Below are positions 30,207 to 39,549 of a DNA stretch of 64,000 bases, piece after piece. Source of the stretch: Gimibacter soli. GTDB lineage: Bacteria > Pseudomonadota > Alphaproteobacteria > Sphingomonadales > Kordiimonadaceae. The notes under the pieces are model-generated. The model searched no databases. It saw only the letters and a program-made list of their open reading frames with translations, and was not told where the DNA came from. The position numbers and the translations under genes were made by a program. Every line of letters starts with the position of its first letter. The first letter of the stretch is position 1. The DNA is taken from the NCBI RefSeq assembly GCF_028463845.1, contig NZ_CP116805.1, forward strand, positions 2,542,001 to 2,606,000, read 5' to 3'.

Positions 30207-32417
30207 ATGGGAAACTTTGGAATTCGTCGGTCGTATCTGGCCGGAACATCCCTGCTGGCGCTGACAGCAGGACTTTTGAGCGTGCCAACGACGGCAGCAC
30301 GCGCACAGGAAAGTGCAAGCAACTCCGGCGATATGGTGCTTGAAGAAATCACCGTCACCTCGCGGCGCCGGTCGGAAAGCCTGCAAAGCGTGCCGGCAGC
30401 AGTGACCGCCTTTTCGTCGCAGACAATCGAAGACGCAGGTATCGAACGCCCGTCCGACTTCGTGGCACTGACCCCGAACGTGACGCTCGTGGAAACCCAG
30501 AATGCGGGATCGAGCTTCATCGTCATCCGCGGCGTTTCGCAGGCCCGCAACAGCGAGCCATCGGTCGCCGTGATCATCGACGGCGTGCAGCAGGTGAACC
30601 CGGCGCAGTTCAATCAGGAACTCTTTGACATCGAGCAGATTGAGGTCCTGAAAGGCCCGCAAGGCGCCCTTTATGGCCGCAACGCCATCGGCGGCGCCAT
30701 CGTGGTCACCACCAAGCAGCCGTCAGACGAGATTGAGGGCAAGGTGAAGGTGGGCATGGATTCCGGCCCCGGCTACAAGGCGCAGGCGTCGATCAGCGGG
30801 CCGGTCGGCCAGTCCGACACGCTCAAGTTCCGCCTCGCCGGTTCCTTCATGGATACCGACGGCTATATCAATAACGAATATCTGGATGAGGAAGCCGATC
30901 CCTATAAGGATTTCAGCCTGCGCGGCATGCTGACATGGCAGGCCAGCGAACGTTTCCAGATGGACCTGCGCGGATCGATGTCCGAGCTTCGGACCCAGGC
31001 CTTCTATTATAATATCGTTGGCGATGTGAACGATACGAGCCTGCCCGTGCGCGTGAACAACGCGGGCCAAAACGACCGCGACATGTATACCCTTTCGCTG
31101 CGCATGAATTACGATGCCGACTGGGGCACCTTCACATCGGTCAGCGCCTACGACAAGCTTGAAGAAATCCTGACAGGTGACGCCTTCAACTTCCTGCCGA
31201 TTGAGGAATCCTTCTTCAATGACTTCCTCGGCTTCGACATGAACCAGAGCCAGTATCTGGACGTGGAAGCCTGGAGCCAGGAACTGCGCCTGACATCGAA
31301 CTCCGACCAGCGCCTGCGCTGGATCGTCGGCACCTATTTCATCGGCACGGATCGCTATATCTCCACCGGCAACATGGTGGATACGGGACAGGGCGTTTTC
31401 CCGGTCTACCGGGAGCCGAGCACCAATCCGCTCAATCCGCAGGCCACATTCCTCGCAGATTCGCAGGATAACTTCGCCTGGGCAGTTTTCGGTGACGTAA
31501 CCTACGATATCACCGAGGACCTGGAGATCGACCTTTCGCTGCGTTACGACCACGACAAACGCGAACAGACGACCCTGACACCGACCCAGTATCTGCCGAA
31601 CGTGCCGGGCTTCCCGGCTGGCGCCACCGGCGATGTGCGGGACCGGTCCTTCAGCGAATGGCAGCCGAAAGTGACGCTGCGCTACAATGTGTCGGATGAT
31701 GTCAGCCTTTATGCGGGTTACAGCACCGGCTTCCGCTCTGGCGGCTTCAACCAGACAGGCGTTGGTGCCGTTGCCTTCTCGAACGGCATCGTTGGCGTGA
31801 ACGACATTTTTGAGGCCGAAGTCGCCAAAACCTTCGAGGCCGGCGTGAAATCGAGCCTGATGGACCGGATGATGACCCTGAATGCCAGCGTCTTCACCAC
31901 CAAGTCGGAAAACAGCTATTTCTTCGTCTTCCTTGCCGCCAACTCCACGCAGAACCTTGGCAACGTGCCCGAAGCACGCCTCACCGGGTTTGAACTCGAA
32001 GGCACGCTCCGCCCGATGGCCGGCCTCGACCTGAATTTCGGCCTCGGCTACACGGACAGCAAGATCAAGGATTTCGAAAACCCGGCCTATATCGGCAACG
32101 AAGTGCCGGTTCTGTCCCGCTACACGCTCAATCTCGGCGCCCAGTATCACTGGGATATCACCGATGACGTGCGGGGTATCATGCGGGTGGATTACCAGCG
32201 GATCGGCAAGACCTTCTGGGATGTGGAAAATTCCACCGTCCGCCGGCCTGTTGACCTTGTAGATGCCCGCATCGGCGTGGAATGGAACGACTGGTCGCTC
32301 ACGGCTTGGGCTCGCAACCTGTTCGACGAGCGCTATAATGCCGAATATTCGCCGGGCGGTTTCGTCTTCAAGGCCAAACCGGCCCGTTACGGGATCGAGC
32401 TTAGCAAACGGTTCTGA
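30207..32417 (+). CDS. TonB-dependent outer-membrane receptor (catabolic island, receptor 2)
   Basis: A 736-residue receptor with a signal peptide (LAGTSLLALTAGLLSVPTTA, then ARAQ) and TonB box LEEITVTSRR. The plug (IEDAGIERPSDFVALTPNVT, VLKGPQGALYGRNAIGGAIV) is followed by a barrel ending in YGIELSKRF. The ATG at 30207 with GGGAGGGAAAC is chosen; 31 upstream codons in frame lack signal character. It is related in plug sequence to receptor 1, so the two may import related substrates. Its promoter carries tandem operator C, placing it under the probable IclR regulon. It is followed by a strong terminator. Confidence 0.92.
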   Translation: MGNFGIRRSYLAGTSLLALTAGLLSVPTTAARAQESASNSGDMVLEEITVTSRRRSESLQSVPAAVTAFSSQTIEDAGIERPSDFVALTPNVTLVETQNAGSSFIVIRGVSQARNSEPSVAVIIDGVQQVNPAQFNQELFDIEQIEVLKGPQGALYGRNAIGGAIVVTTKQPSDEIEGKVKVGMDSGPGYKAQASISGPVGQSDTLKFRLAGSFMDTDGYINNEYLDEEADPYKDFSLRGMLTWQASERFQMDLRGSMSELRTQAFYYNIVGDVNDTSLPVRVNNAGQNDRDMYTLSLRMNYDADWGTFTSVSAYDKLEEILTGDAFNFLPIEESFFNDFLGFDMNQSQYLDVEAWSQELRLTSNSDQRLRWIVGTYFIGTDRYISTGNMVDTGQGVFPVYREPSTNPLNPQATFLADSQDNFAWAVFGDVTYDITEDLEIDLSLRYDHDKREQTTLTPTQYLPNVPGFPAGATGDVRDRSFSEWQPKVTLRYNVSDDVSLYAGYSTGFRSGGFNQTGVGAVAFSNGIVGVNDIFEAEVAKTFEAGVKSSLMDRMMTLNASVFTTKSENSYFFVFLAANSTQNLGNVPEARLTGFELEGTLRPMAGLDLNFGLGYTDSKIKDFENPAYIGNEVPVLSRYTLNLGAQYHWDITDDVRGIMRVDYQRIGKTFWDVENSTVRRPVDLVDARIGVEWNDWSLTAWARNLFDERYNAEYSPGGFVFKAKPARYGIELSKRF

Positions 32418-32432
32418 GCCTCCAGCTCTGAT

Positions 32433-32470
32433 CGAGGGCGCCAACCATTCCCGTGGCGCCCTCGTTTTTT
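32433..32470 (+). terminator. Intrinsic terminator after TonB receptor 2
   Basis: CGAGGGCGCC at 32433-32442 pairs perfectly with GGCGCCCTCG at 32455-32464, followed by six T. It separates the receptor from wrbA. Confidence 0.92.
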
Positions 32471-32497
32471 ATCCGACGACCAACCAAGGAGCAGATG

Positions 32498-33100
32498 ATG
32501 GCCCGCATTCTGGTACTTTACTATTCAAGCTACGGACATATCGAAACCATGGCCAATGCCGTGGCCGAAGGCGTGCGCGAGGTGAAGGGCGCAGAAGTGG
32601 TGATCAAGCGTGTGCGCGAACTGGTGCCGGACGAAGTCGCCAAGGGTTCAGGCATGAAGACCGATCAGGAAGCACCCTATGCCGAGCCCGGCGAACTTGG
32701 CGATTATGACGCCATCATCTTCGGCACCCCCACCCGCTTCGGCAACATGGCCGCCCAGATGCGCAACTTCCTTGACCAGACCGGCGGGCTTTGGGTGAAA
32801 GGGGCGCTTGTCGGAAAGGTCGGCAGTGTGTTCACCTCCACCGCCAGCCAGCACGGCGGGCAGGAAACCACCATCACCTCGTTCCATACCACGCTCCTGC
32901 ACCATGGCATGGTGATCGTCGGCCTGCCCTACAGCTTTGCCGGCAATGCCATCATGACGGAAATCAGCGGCGGCACGCCCTACGGCGCCAGCACGCTCGC
33001 CGGTGCCGATGGCAGCCGCAAACCCAGCGAAAACGAACTCGCCGGTGCGCGCTTCCAGGGGCGGCACGTGGCCGAGATCGCCAAAAAACTGGCAAGCTGA
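32498..33100 (+). CDS. wrbA: NAD(P)H:quinone oxidoreductase WrbA
   Basis: A 200-residue flavodoxin-fold protein. The FMN phosphate site is [40 protein letters not shown] and the [16 protein letters not shown] block are hallmark WrbA sequences. It reduces quinones by two electrons in the cytosol and so limits oxidative stress. Two ATGs are adjacent; the second (32498) has the better distance to AAGGAG. A terminator lies in front, so it has its own promoter or relies on read-through. A role in reducing a quinone made in the catabolic island is possible but not shown. It converges with the deacetylase-fold gene (14 bp gap). Confidence 0.93.
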   Translation: MARILVLYYSSYGHIETMANAVAEGVREVKGAEVVIKRVRELVPDEVAKGSGMKTDQEAPYAEPGELGDYDAIIFGTPTRFGNMAAQMRNFLDQTGGLWVKGALVGKVGSVFTSTASQHGGQETTITSFHTTLLHHGMVIVGLPYSFAGNAIMTEISGGTPYGASTLAGADGSRKPSENELAGARFQGRHVAEIAKKLAS

Positions 33101-33114
33101 GGCAGCGTGGAAGC

Positions 33115-34137
33115 CTAGGCGTCCTCAAAGCCCGCAAGGAACGAGACAAGGTTACGTGGCAGGGCCTCGGACGGATAGCCGCCTTCCTGCACAAGCAGCG
33201 TCGGCAAGCCGGCTGCCGCGATCATCCGTGCTGCCTTGGCAAAGCCTTCGCCGGTGACATTCAGCACACCGACCGGGTCTTCCGCTGCCGCATCAAGGCC
33301 CAGCGACACGACAAGGGCGCCGGGTTCAAAAGCCGCAATCCGCTTCAACCCCGTGGCGATAGCCGCTAAATATTCGGCGTCGCCGGACTGGTGGGCGAGC
33401 GGGATATTGAGATTGTATCCCGCCCCGTCGCCCGCGCCGGTTTCATCGGCGCCGCCGGTATAGTGCGGGAAATAGCCCTGCGTGGAGGCATGAACGGAAA
33501 CGGTGAGCACATCGCCGCGTTCATAGAAAATGCGCTGTGTGCCGTCGCCGTGGTGCACATCGATATCAAGGACCGCGACACCTTCATACCGCCCGCGCAG
33601 ATGCTCGGTCGCAATGGCGGCATTGTTGAGGAAACAGAAGCCGGACCCGCGGGCAGCGCTCGCATGGTGCCCCGGCGGGCGGCACAGCGCGTAGGCGGCC
33701 CGCTCGCCGGCGAGCACAGCCTCTGCCCCGCTCAGCGCCGTTTGTGCGGCACCATATACTGCATCCCATGTTCCCGCCCGGATACCGACGGACGTATCAC
33801 TGGCGTAAAGCCCCATCTGGCCCTGCACGGTTGTCGGGCGTTGCAGCGGCGGCAGCACCGAAAACTGGGTGGTATTGATCTCGTCGCCCGTCAGCCCCTC
33901 GGCCTTGCCGCGTTCCCATGCGGTAGCCAGAAACTCGACATAGCCCGCATCATGCACCCGTGTGATCGGTTCGCGCCCAAGGTCGCCCGCCTGCCGCAAT
34001 TCGTGCGGGCCACCCGCAACGGCATCATAAAGGAGCCGGTAGCGGCCGGCATTTTCCGGGTGATTGATCGGCTTTCCCATGCGGAAGAAATGTTCGGGAT
34101 CATGCAGGTTCGCCGCATCAGAGTGGAAAATCAGCAT
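33115..34137 (-). CDS. Histone-deacetylase-fold amidohydrolase, acetylpolyamine-amidohydrolase-like
   Basis: A 340-residue arginase/deacetylase-fold protein. The tandem His motif RPPGHH is at 153-158. Zinc ligands are expected at Asp193 and His195 (DIDVHHGDGT) and Asp282 (SLGLDAAAEDP), and the late QEGGY supplies the usual Tyr. All key residues are present. Bacterial members deacetylate polyamines or acetoin-linked proteins in the cytosol; extended insertion loops and family style favour acetylpolyamine amidohydrolase. The start ATG at 34137 has a ribosome site GAGG directly next to it, which is unusually close, so expression may be low. It stands alone between wrbA (convergent) and an S9 peptidase (divergent). 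Confidence 0.85.
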   Translation of the reverse strand: MLIFHSDAANLHDPEHFFRMGKPINHPENAGRYRLLYDAVAGGPHELRQAGDLGREPITRVHDAGYVEFLATAWERGKAEGLTGDEINTTQFSVLPPLQRPTTVQGQMGLYASDTSVGIRAGTWDAVYGAAQTALSGAEAVLAGERAAYALCRPPGHHASAARGSGFCFLNNAAIATEHLRGRYEGVAVLDIDVHHGDGTQRIFYERGDVLTVSVHASTQGYFPHYTGGADETGAGDGAGYNLNIPLAHQSGDAEYLAAIATGLKRIAAFEPGALVVSLGLDAAAEDPVGVLNVTGEGFAKAARMIAAAGLPTLLVQEGGYPSEALPRNLVSFLAGFEDA

Positions 34138-34470
34138 CCTCGGGCACCCTTTGTTGCAACAGTCTGGACATCATGCCTGCACACGCAGGGCAACTCATCT
34201 AATGGGTATCAGCAATGGGCCCGCAACAGTAACGTATAGCTGGCGTCATTTCCGTTCAAATGACGATAAGAGGCCGGGCTTTCATGATTTTGTTCGGCCA
34301 GAGGTTGTTTCCGGGCCCGTCCGCCTGCCCGAAACACGTCCGGACCAAACAAACAGGCCTCCCGCACCGGTCAGGCTGCATATTGTGCGGCGGCCCATAG
34401 CGATATACGTCAAAAAAATGCGCGCGCATTGGATAGGCTGGTAAGAGGATAGAAACGCACGCTCGGGGGT
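34138..34470. other. Divergent intergenic region before the S9 peptidase
   Basis: A 333-base stretch between two divergent genes. No credible gene is seen. It contains a perfect 14-bp palindrome AATGCGCGCGCATT at 34417-34430, about 40 bp before the peptidase start, which could be an operator. The rest shows no clear repeat, RNA gene or terminator. Confidence 0.5.
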
Positions 34471-36498
34471 ATGATGCGCATGTCATTCAGAACAAGCCTG
34501 ATCGCGGCACTGATCGCCGCAACGCCGCTGCCACTTGCCGCAGTTCATGCGGAGGATGCAGCCACGGCGCGGCCGGCAGCCGAAGGCGGCCCGATCAAAC
34601 CGCTGGATATCATGAGCCTGCAGTCGCCTGTCGACCTTGCGCTGTCGAACGATGGCAGCCTTGTCGCCTTTGCAGTGCTGCCGCAAATGTCGACCTTCTT
34701 CACGCCTTCATCGGATATCTGGATTGCGCGAGCGGACGGCGCCACCCCTGCCCGGCCATTCATCATCGCCAAGGGTGCCAACCGCACGCCGCGCTGGTCG
34801 CCTGACGACAAGCTTATCGCTTTCCTCTCCAACCGGGCCAACCCGCTGGCCAGCGAGGACGACAAGTGTGAAGGCCTGCAAATCTGGGCGCTTGCCGTTT
34901 CTGGCGGCGAGGCTGCCCCACTGACCTGCGCACCGCAGGGCGTGAACGATTTTCGCTGGTCGCCCGATGGCAGCCGGATCGCCTTCACTTCCGGTGACGC
35001 GGCATCTGTTGATGAGGCCAGGCTTTCAGACGCCATCGTCGCCGACGCGCCCCGGCCCCTCTCCCGCCTTTGGCTCCTAGATCTGGCGGACGGCAAAACA
35101 GAACGCGTCTCGCCTGAAGGCCTCAATGTCGCCGACATGCAATGGAGCCCGAACGGCAAAACCCTGTCGCTGAGGGTAACCGACAAGCCGGGCCTGAACG
35201 CCTATTTCTATCACAGCTACATGGTGCTGATGGACGCTGGCAGCGGCAAGGTGACGGGCACACCGGTGAAGACCATGGCGAGCGGTGGCTACTGGTCGCC
35301 GGACGGCAAGCGGATCGCCTATCTCGATCTTCTGAAGGACGGGGCTGACCGCCCGCTGACGGGTGGCATCTCCACCGGCATTCGCGTACTTGACCTTGCC
35401 ACGGGCAAGATTGACCGCTTCGGCGACGACTATCCCGGTTTCCTCCTTCATCCCCATTGGGCGAAGGGCGGCAAAGTGGTTGAAGCCATGAGCTTCGAGA
35501 AAACCCGGTCAAACATCATCAGCATCGATCCCGCCACAGGCACCATCAAAACGGTCGCTGCATTCGACGGCGAACTGACCGATACAGCCACTAATGCGCG
35601 CGGGGACATGGCGGCTATCGGCAACACACCCACCCGCCCCGGCGAGGTATGGAAGCTGGACGGCAAAGCCTTCACTGCCCTCACCGACCTCAACCCGGAC
35701 GTCGACAACTGGAAGCTCGGCAAGGTGGAGGAGATCAGCTGGCAAAGCAGCCTTGATGGCCGCACCATTTACGGCGTGCTGATCACCCCGCCCGGCTACA
35801 AGCCCGGCTCCCCGATCAAGACGGTGACGCAGCTTCATGGCGGCCCCGAATGGGCGTGGTGGAGCGGCTGGATGGGCAGCTGGCACGAATGGGGCCAGAT
35901 GCTGGCAAGCCATGGCTATGCCGTGTTCCTGCCCAACCCCCGCGGATCGGACGGCCAGGGGGCTGCCTTCGCTCGCCTCGCCATCGGCGACTGGGGCGGC
36001 GGCGACTATCAGGACGTACTCGACGGCGTCAACCATCTCATCGCCCGCAAGATTGCCGACCCCGAAAAGCTCGGCATCGGCGGCTGGAGCTACGGCGGCT
36101 ATCTTTCCGCCTGGGCAGTGACCCACGGCGGCCCCTTCAAAACCGCTATCGTCGGCGCGGCGCCCACCGACCTGCTCGCGATGCTGCAAACAACCGATAC
36201 GCCCGATTTCGTGCTCGACTATTATGGCAGCGCCGCCGACAATCCGACGGCCTATGATGCCGCTTCGCCGGTTCGCCGGCTGGACAAGGTGACAGTCCCT
36301 GTCCTCATCCTCCACAACGAGGCGGATGTCCGGGTGCCGGTCGACATCGGCAGGCAATTCTATGGCGGCCTGAAGCTGCTAGGCAAAGAAGCTGCGATGG
36401 TCACCTACCCGCGCGAACCGCATTGGATGGGCGAAGCCGACCACCAGCTTGATATACAGGAACGTGTGCTCGACTGGTTCGAGCGTTACATTCACTGA
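34471..36498 (+). CDS. Exported S9-family (prolyl oligopeptidase type) serine peptidase
   Basis: A 675-residue protein with a signal peptide (SLIAALIAATPLPLAAVHA). The first 400 residues form a beta-propeller with TolB/WD-like units such as RWSPDDKLIAFLSNRA, FRWSPDGSRIAF and YWSPDGKRIAYLD. The C-terminal alpha/beta-hydrolase domain carries GGWSYGGYLSAW (nucleophile Ser), NEADVRVPVDIG (Asp) and REPHWMGEADH (His). It is a dipeptidyl- or acylaminoacyl-peptidase type acting on short peptides in the periplasm or outside. The start at 34471 is the first of three close ATG codons. It is followed by a MOSC gene 29 bp downstream, perhaps by read-through. Confidence 0.9.
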   Translation: MMRMSFRTSLIAALIAATPLPLAAVHAEDAATARPAAEGGPIKPLDIMSLQSPVDLALSNDGSLVAFAVLPQMSTFFTPSSDIWIARADGATPARPFIIAKGANRTPRWSPDDKLIAFLSNRANPLASEDDKCEGLQIWALAVSGGEAAPLTCAPQGVNDFRWSPDGSRIAFTSGDAASVDEARLSDAIVADAPRPLSRLWLLDLADGKTERVSPEGLNVADMQWSPNGKTLSLRVTDKPGLNAYFYHSYMVLMDAGSGKVTGTPVKTMASGGYWSPDGKRIAYLDLLKDGADRPLTGGISTGIRVLDLATGKIDRFGDDYPGFLLHPHWAKGGKVVEAMSFEKTRSNIISIDPATGTIKTVAAFDGELTDTATNARGDMAAIGNTPTRPGEVWKLDGKAFTALTDLNPDVDNWKLGKVEEISWQSSLDGRTIYGVLITPPGYKPGSPIKTVTQLHGGPEWAWWSGWMGSWHEWGQMLASHGYAVFLPNPRGSDGQGAAFARLAIGDWGGGDYQDVLDGVNHLIARKIADPEKLGIGGWSYGGYLSAWAVTHGGPFKTAIVGAAPTDLLAMLQTTDTPDFVLDYYGSAADNPTAYDAASPVRRLDKVTVPVLILHNEADVRVPVDIGRQFYGGLKLLGKEAAMVTYPREPHWMGEADHQLDIQERVLDWFERYIH

Positions 36499-36527
36499 AA
36501 TGCCTAACCTATTTGGAAGAAACGACA

Positions 36528-37361
36528 ATGCATGTTTCCTCGCTCTATCGATACCCTGTCAAAAGCATGCGGGGCATTGCGCTTGAAAAAGCCCTTATCG
36601 AGCCCATCGGCCTCGCCGGTGACCGCCGCTGGATGGTGGTGGACGAGCGGGGCCGTTTCGTCACGCGGCGCGAAGCGCCCGCGATGGCACAGATCGAAGC
36701 GTTCGAGGTGCCGGAAGGCATGCTGCTCCGCCATCCGGGTCAAGGTGAACTGGTCGTCAAAACCCCCGATGCACCGCTCGCGGATGTGACCATCTGGAAA
36801 GATGCGCTCAGCATCCCCGCAGCCGGCAGCGAAGCGACGGAGTTCCTATCCGCCATCGTCGGCCGTCCCGTTCGCCTGACCCACAAGCCCGACAGCATTC
36901 CCCGCCCGGTGGACATGACGTACGGCGCAGCGGGCGAAGAAGTTGGCCTTGCGGACGGGTTTCCCATCCTTGTCACCACGGAAGAAAGCCTCGCCGCCCT
37001 GAACGGGCAGCTGGACCATACCGTCACCATGACACGTTTCCGGCCGAACATTGTTCTCTCGGGCACCAGCGAGGCATGGGCGGAAGACTGCTGGAAACGT
37101 ATCCGCATCGGCGGCCTTGTGCTCAGGATCGTCAAACCCTGCGCGCGCTGCATCATTGTGACGCAGGACCCGGAAACGGGCGAGCGGCACCATGGCAACG
37201 AGCCCATCAATACCCTGCGGCAGATGGGGCGTCAGGCGACGAACGGGATCATTTTCGGGCAGAATGCGATCCCCGAAACACGGGCAGAGATCGCGGTTGG
37301 CGATGAGGTCGAAATCCTTGAGGAAGGCGAAACCAACCTCGTCCCCCTGAAGAAGCGCTAG
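36528..37361 (+). CDS. MOSC-domain protein (YcbX/MTARC type)
   Basis: A 277-residue protein with an N-terminal MOSC beta-barrel domain (HVSSLYRYPVKSMRGIALEK, AGDRRWMVVDERGRFVTRRE). The C-terminal MOSC domain has the conserved Cys in VKPCARCIIVTQDPETGER. These proteins bind molybdenum cofactor and, like YcbX, reduce N-hydroxylated compounds with an electron partner. The usual C-terminal 2Fe-2S ferredoxin domain of YcbX is absent, so a separate reductase is needed. The ATG at 36528 is preferred, with GGAAG upstream; a TTG 15 bases earlier is possible. It ends 6 bp from the convergent Lrp gene. Confidence 0.85.
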   Translation: MHVSSLYRYPVKSMRGIALEKALIEPIGLAGDRRWMVVDERGRFVTRREAPAMAQIEAFEVPEGMLLRHPGQGELVVKTPDAPLADVTIWKDALSIPAAGSEATEFLSAIVGRPVRLTHKPDSIPRPVDMTYGAAGEEVGLADGFPILVTTEESLAALNGQLDHTVTMTRFRPNIVLSGTSEAWAEDCWKRIRIGGLVLRIVKPCARCIIVTQDPETGERHHGNEPINTLRQMGRQATNGIIFGQNAIPETRAEIAVGDEVEILEEGETNLVPLKKR

Positions 37362-37367
37362 GACCGC

Positions 37368-37853
37368 CTATTCAGACGGCACTGGGTAGCCCGCGAACCG
37401 CTTGGTTTCTTCCATCACCACGTGGGTGACCATCTTTTCGACCTTGTATTTGGGCTCAAGGAGGCGGTGGGCAAACTCCTGCCACTCGTGCACGCCCGAC
37501 AGGCAGAAGCGCACGACATAATCGAAGGGGCCGTTCACCCGCAAGACCTCGACAATTTCGGGCATCGACTTCAGGAGATTATCGAAGGCACGAATGTCAT
37601 CCGGATTGTGGGAGGCGAGTGAAATCTCGGCCAGCATCACGAGTGTGGGGCGTACCTTCTCGATGGCGATCGAGGCATGATAGCCAAGGATAACCCCCGA
37701 CTTTTCCATCAATTGAACGCGGGAAACGCAGGCGCTAGGCGACAGGGCCACCCGTTCCGACATGGTGCGGTAGGTGATGGTGCTGTCGTCCTGCAGTTCC
37801 TTCAGGATCAGATAATCGCGCTTGTCGAGCTTGGGCAGGTTTGCGGGTTTCAT
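37368..37853 (-). CDS. Lrp/AsnC-family transcriptional regulator
   Basis: A 161-residue protein. Residues 8-60 form the AsnC winged helix (LDKRDYLILKELQDDSTITY, VALSPSACVSRVQLMEKSG). Residues 75-150 form the ligand-binding RAM domain (MPEIVEVLRVNGPFDYVVRF). Lrp proteins assemble as octamers and respond to amino acids. The gene lies 73 bp downstream of an amino acid permease on the same strand, suggesting it controls uptake or use of the same amino acid. The start is the ATG at 37853 with AAGGAAG; upstream codons in frame are not domain-like. Confidence 0.9.
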   Translation of the reverse strand: MKPANLPKLDKRDYLILKELQDDSTITYRTMSERVALSPSACVSRVQLMEKSGVILGYHASIAIEKVRPTLVMLAEISLASHNPDDIRAFDNLLKSMPEIVEVLRVNGPFDYVVRFCLSGVHEWQEFAHRLLEPKYKVEKMVTHVVMEETKRFAGYPVPSE

Positions 37854-37926
37854 GCAGACTTCCTTTTCGCCGCAATGTGCGCGAGGCCGGGGTGCCTGTC
37901 GATAGAAAACATGCGCCCCTCCGCCA

Positions 37927-39456
37927 TCACTTCCCTTCTGACTGCGCCTCCGCCCAGATCCGGCTATTGTGCCGCCCGTAACCAAAATAGAGCCCCGCGC
38001 CGAGCGCGATATAGCCACCAAGGATGATCGCCGGCAGCCATTCGCCGTCGATGGCCTTCATGGCGATATCAACAAGCACCGGCCCCATCATCAGAAGGCT
38101 CATGACAAGCGCCAGAACCGGAATGACGCCGAGCCAAACGCCGCGCACCCGGATACCGCCGAACGGCACCTTGAAGGGCCGGGGCAGATCGGGCTGGTGG
38201 GTGCGCAGGAACATCACGCTCAACGCCACCACGATGAACATGCAAGCCGCCCCGATGCTGACGAAATCGGCAAGCAGCGTGATCGGCAACAGCCCTGCCG
38301 CTACCGCAGAAATGGCCGCAAATGCGATGGTGCCGGCAGCCGGCGTCTGGAAGCGCGGATGCACGCGGCTGAACAGCGGCGGCAGCAAGCCGTCACGCGA
38401 CATGGCAAAGCCGATCCGCGACTGGCCGTAGGTATTGACGAGAAGGACCGAAGCAAGCCCGGTGAGCGCCCCGACCTTGATGAAAGACCCGATGGCCGGC
38501 ATGCCGATATGATTGACTGCCACGGCGATTGGGTCCGGAACGCTGAGCTCGGTGTAGGAAACAAGCCCGGTCAGCGTCATGGCCACCGCCACATAAATGA
38601 GCGTGCTGAAGAGTAGCGCGCCCAAAATGCCAATCGGGATATCGCGCTGGGGCTTGCGGCTCTCGGCCGCTGCCGTCGCCACTGCCTCGAAGCCCAGATA
38701 GGCAAAGAACAGGATGGAGGCTGCCCGCACCACCCCCGGCCAACCGAAGGCGAAGCCACCCTGGTTTTCGGGGATGAAGGGCGTCCAGTTCGCGGCATCG
38801 ACATGGGAGAAGCCTGTTGCCACAAACAGGAACAAAATCCCGACCTTGACGATGACAAGCACCATATTGACCGTCGCCGAATGCGCCACACCGCGGATCA
38901 GCACCGCACAAACAACGGCAAGGCTGAGGACGGCCATCAGGTTGAACTGCGGGCCGGCTGTGAAAACCATCTCGCTGCCCGCGCGTGTTGCCTCGATTGT
39001 CGAAGTGGCGAGCGCTGCCGGCAGATAAATCCCGAAGTCAGCGAGAAAACTGATCAGATATCCCGAAAAGCCGACGGCGAGCGCCGAACCCGCCAGCCCG
39101 AATTCGAGCATCAGCATCCAGGCGAGCGACCATGCGACGACCTCGCCGAGGACCGTATAGCAATAGCTGTAGGACGCACCTGAAACCGGCAATACTGAGG
39201 CCAGCTCGGCGTAGCAAAGCCCCGTCAGGCAGCAGGCAAAGCCGGCTATCGCGAACGACAGCACCACCGCAGGCCCCGCATAATTGGCCGCCGCCGTGCC
39301 CGTCATCACATAGACACCGGCACCGATGATGATGCCGATGCCAAGCAGGACAAGGTGCGTGGCACCGAGCGACCGGTCGAGCCCCGAGGTTTCGACATCC
39401 TGCCGGACGGATTCAATCGATTTGCGGATGAAAAGGGAACGGAAAGGGCGTGACAT
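37927..39456 (-). CDS. APC-family amino acid permease
   Basis: A 509-residue inner-membrane protein with about 12-14 helices. It has the APC substrate motif GIGIIIGAGVYVMTGTAAAN in helix 1 and the FFAYLGFEAVATAAAESRKP signature in helix 6. The cytoplasmic N-terminal tail (about 35 residues) is of the cationic amino acid transporter type (YhdG/CAT). It likely takes up an amino acid by proton symport. The start is the ATG at 39456 behind GGAG. The Lrp regulator follows in the same direction. The exact substrate cannot be read from sequence. Confidence 0.9.
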   Translation of the reverse strand: MSRPFRSLFIRKSIESVRQDVETSGLDRSLGATHLVLLGIGIIIGAGVYVMTGTAAANYAGPAVVLSFAIAGFACCLTGLCYAELASVLPVSGASYSYCYTVLGEVVAWSLAWMLMLEFGLAGSALAVGFSGYLISFLADFGIYLPAALATSTIEATRAGSEMVFTAGPQFNLMAVLSLAVVCAVLIRGVAHSATVNMVLVIVKVGILFLFVATGFSHVDAANWTPFIPENQGGFAFGWPGVVRAASILFFAYLGFEAVATAAAESRKPQRDIPIGILGALLFSTLIYVAVAMTLTGLVSYTELSVPDPIAVAVNHIGMPAIGSFIKVGALTGLASVLLVNTYGQSRIGFAMSRDGLLPPLFSRVHPRFQTPAAGTIAFAAISAVAAGLLPITLLADFVSIGAACMFIVVALSVMFLRTHQPDLPRPFKVPFGGIRVRGVWLGVIPVLALVMSLLMMGPVLVDIAMKAIDGEWLPAIILGGYIALGAGLYFGYGRHNSRIWAEAQSEGK

Positions 39457-39502
39457 TGAGGCTCCGGGGGAAAGCGTCTATCGGGAACAGCCGGACAGAA
39501 AG

Positions 39503-39532
39503 AAGTGACAGCCAAACGCGTGACTGCCACTT
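39503..39532 (-). terminator. Hairpin after TonB receptor 3, possible terminator
   Basis: On the minus strand AAGTGGCAG pairs with CTGTCACTT (one wobble), followed by CTTTCTG. It lies about 20 bases past the receptor stop. The weak T tract makes termination uncertain. Confidence 0.45.
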
Positions 39533-39549
39533 TCCTTGTCTTGGGTGCC

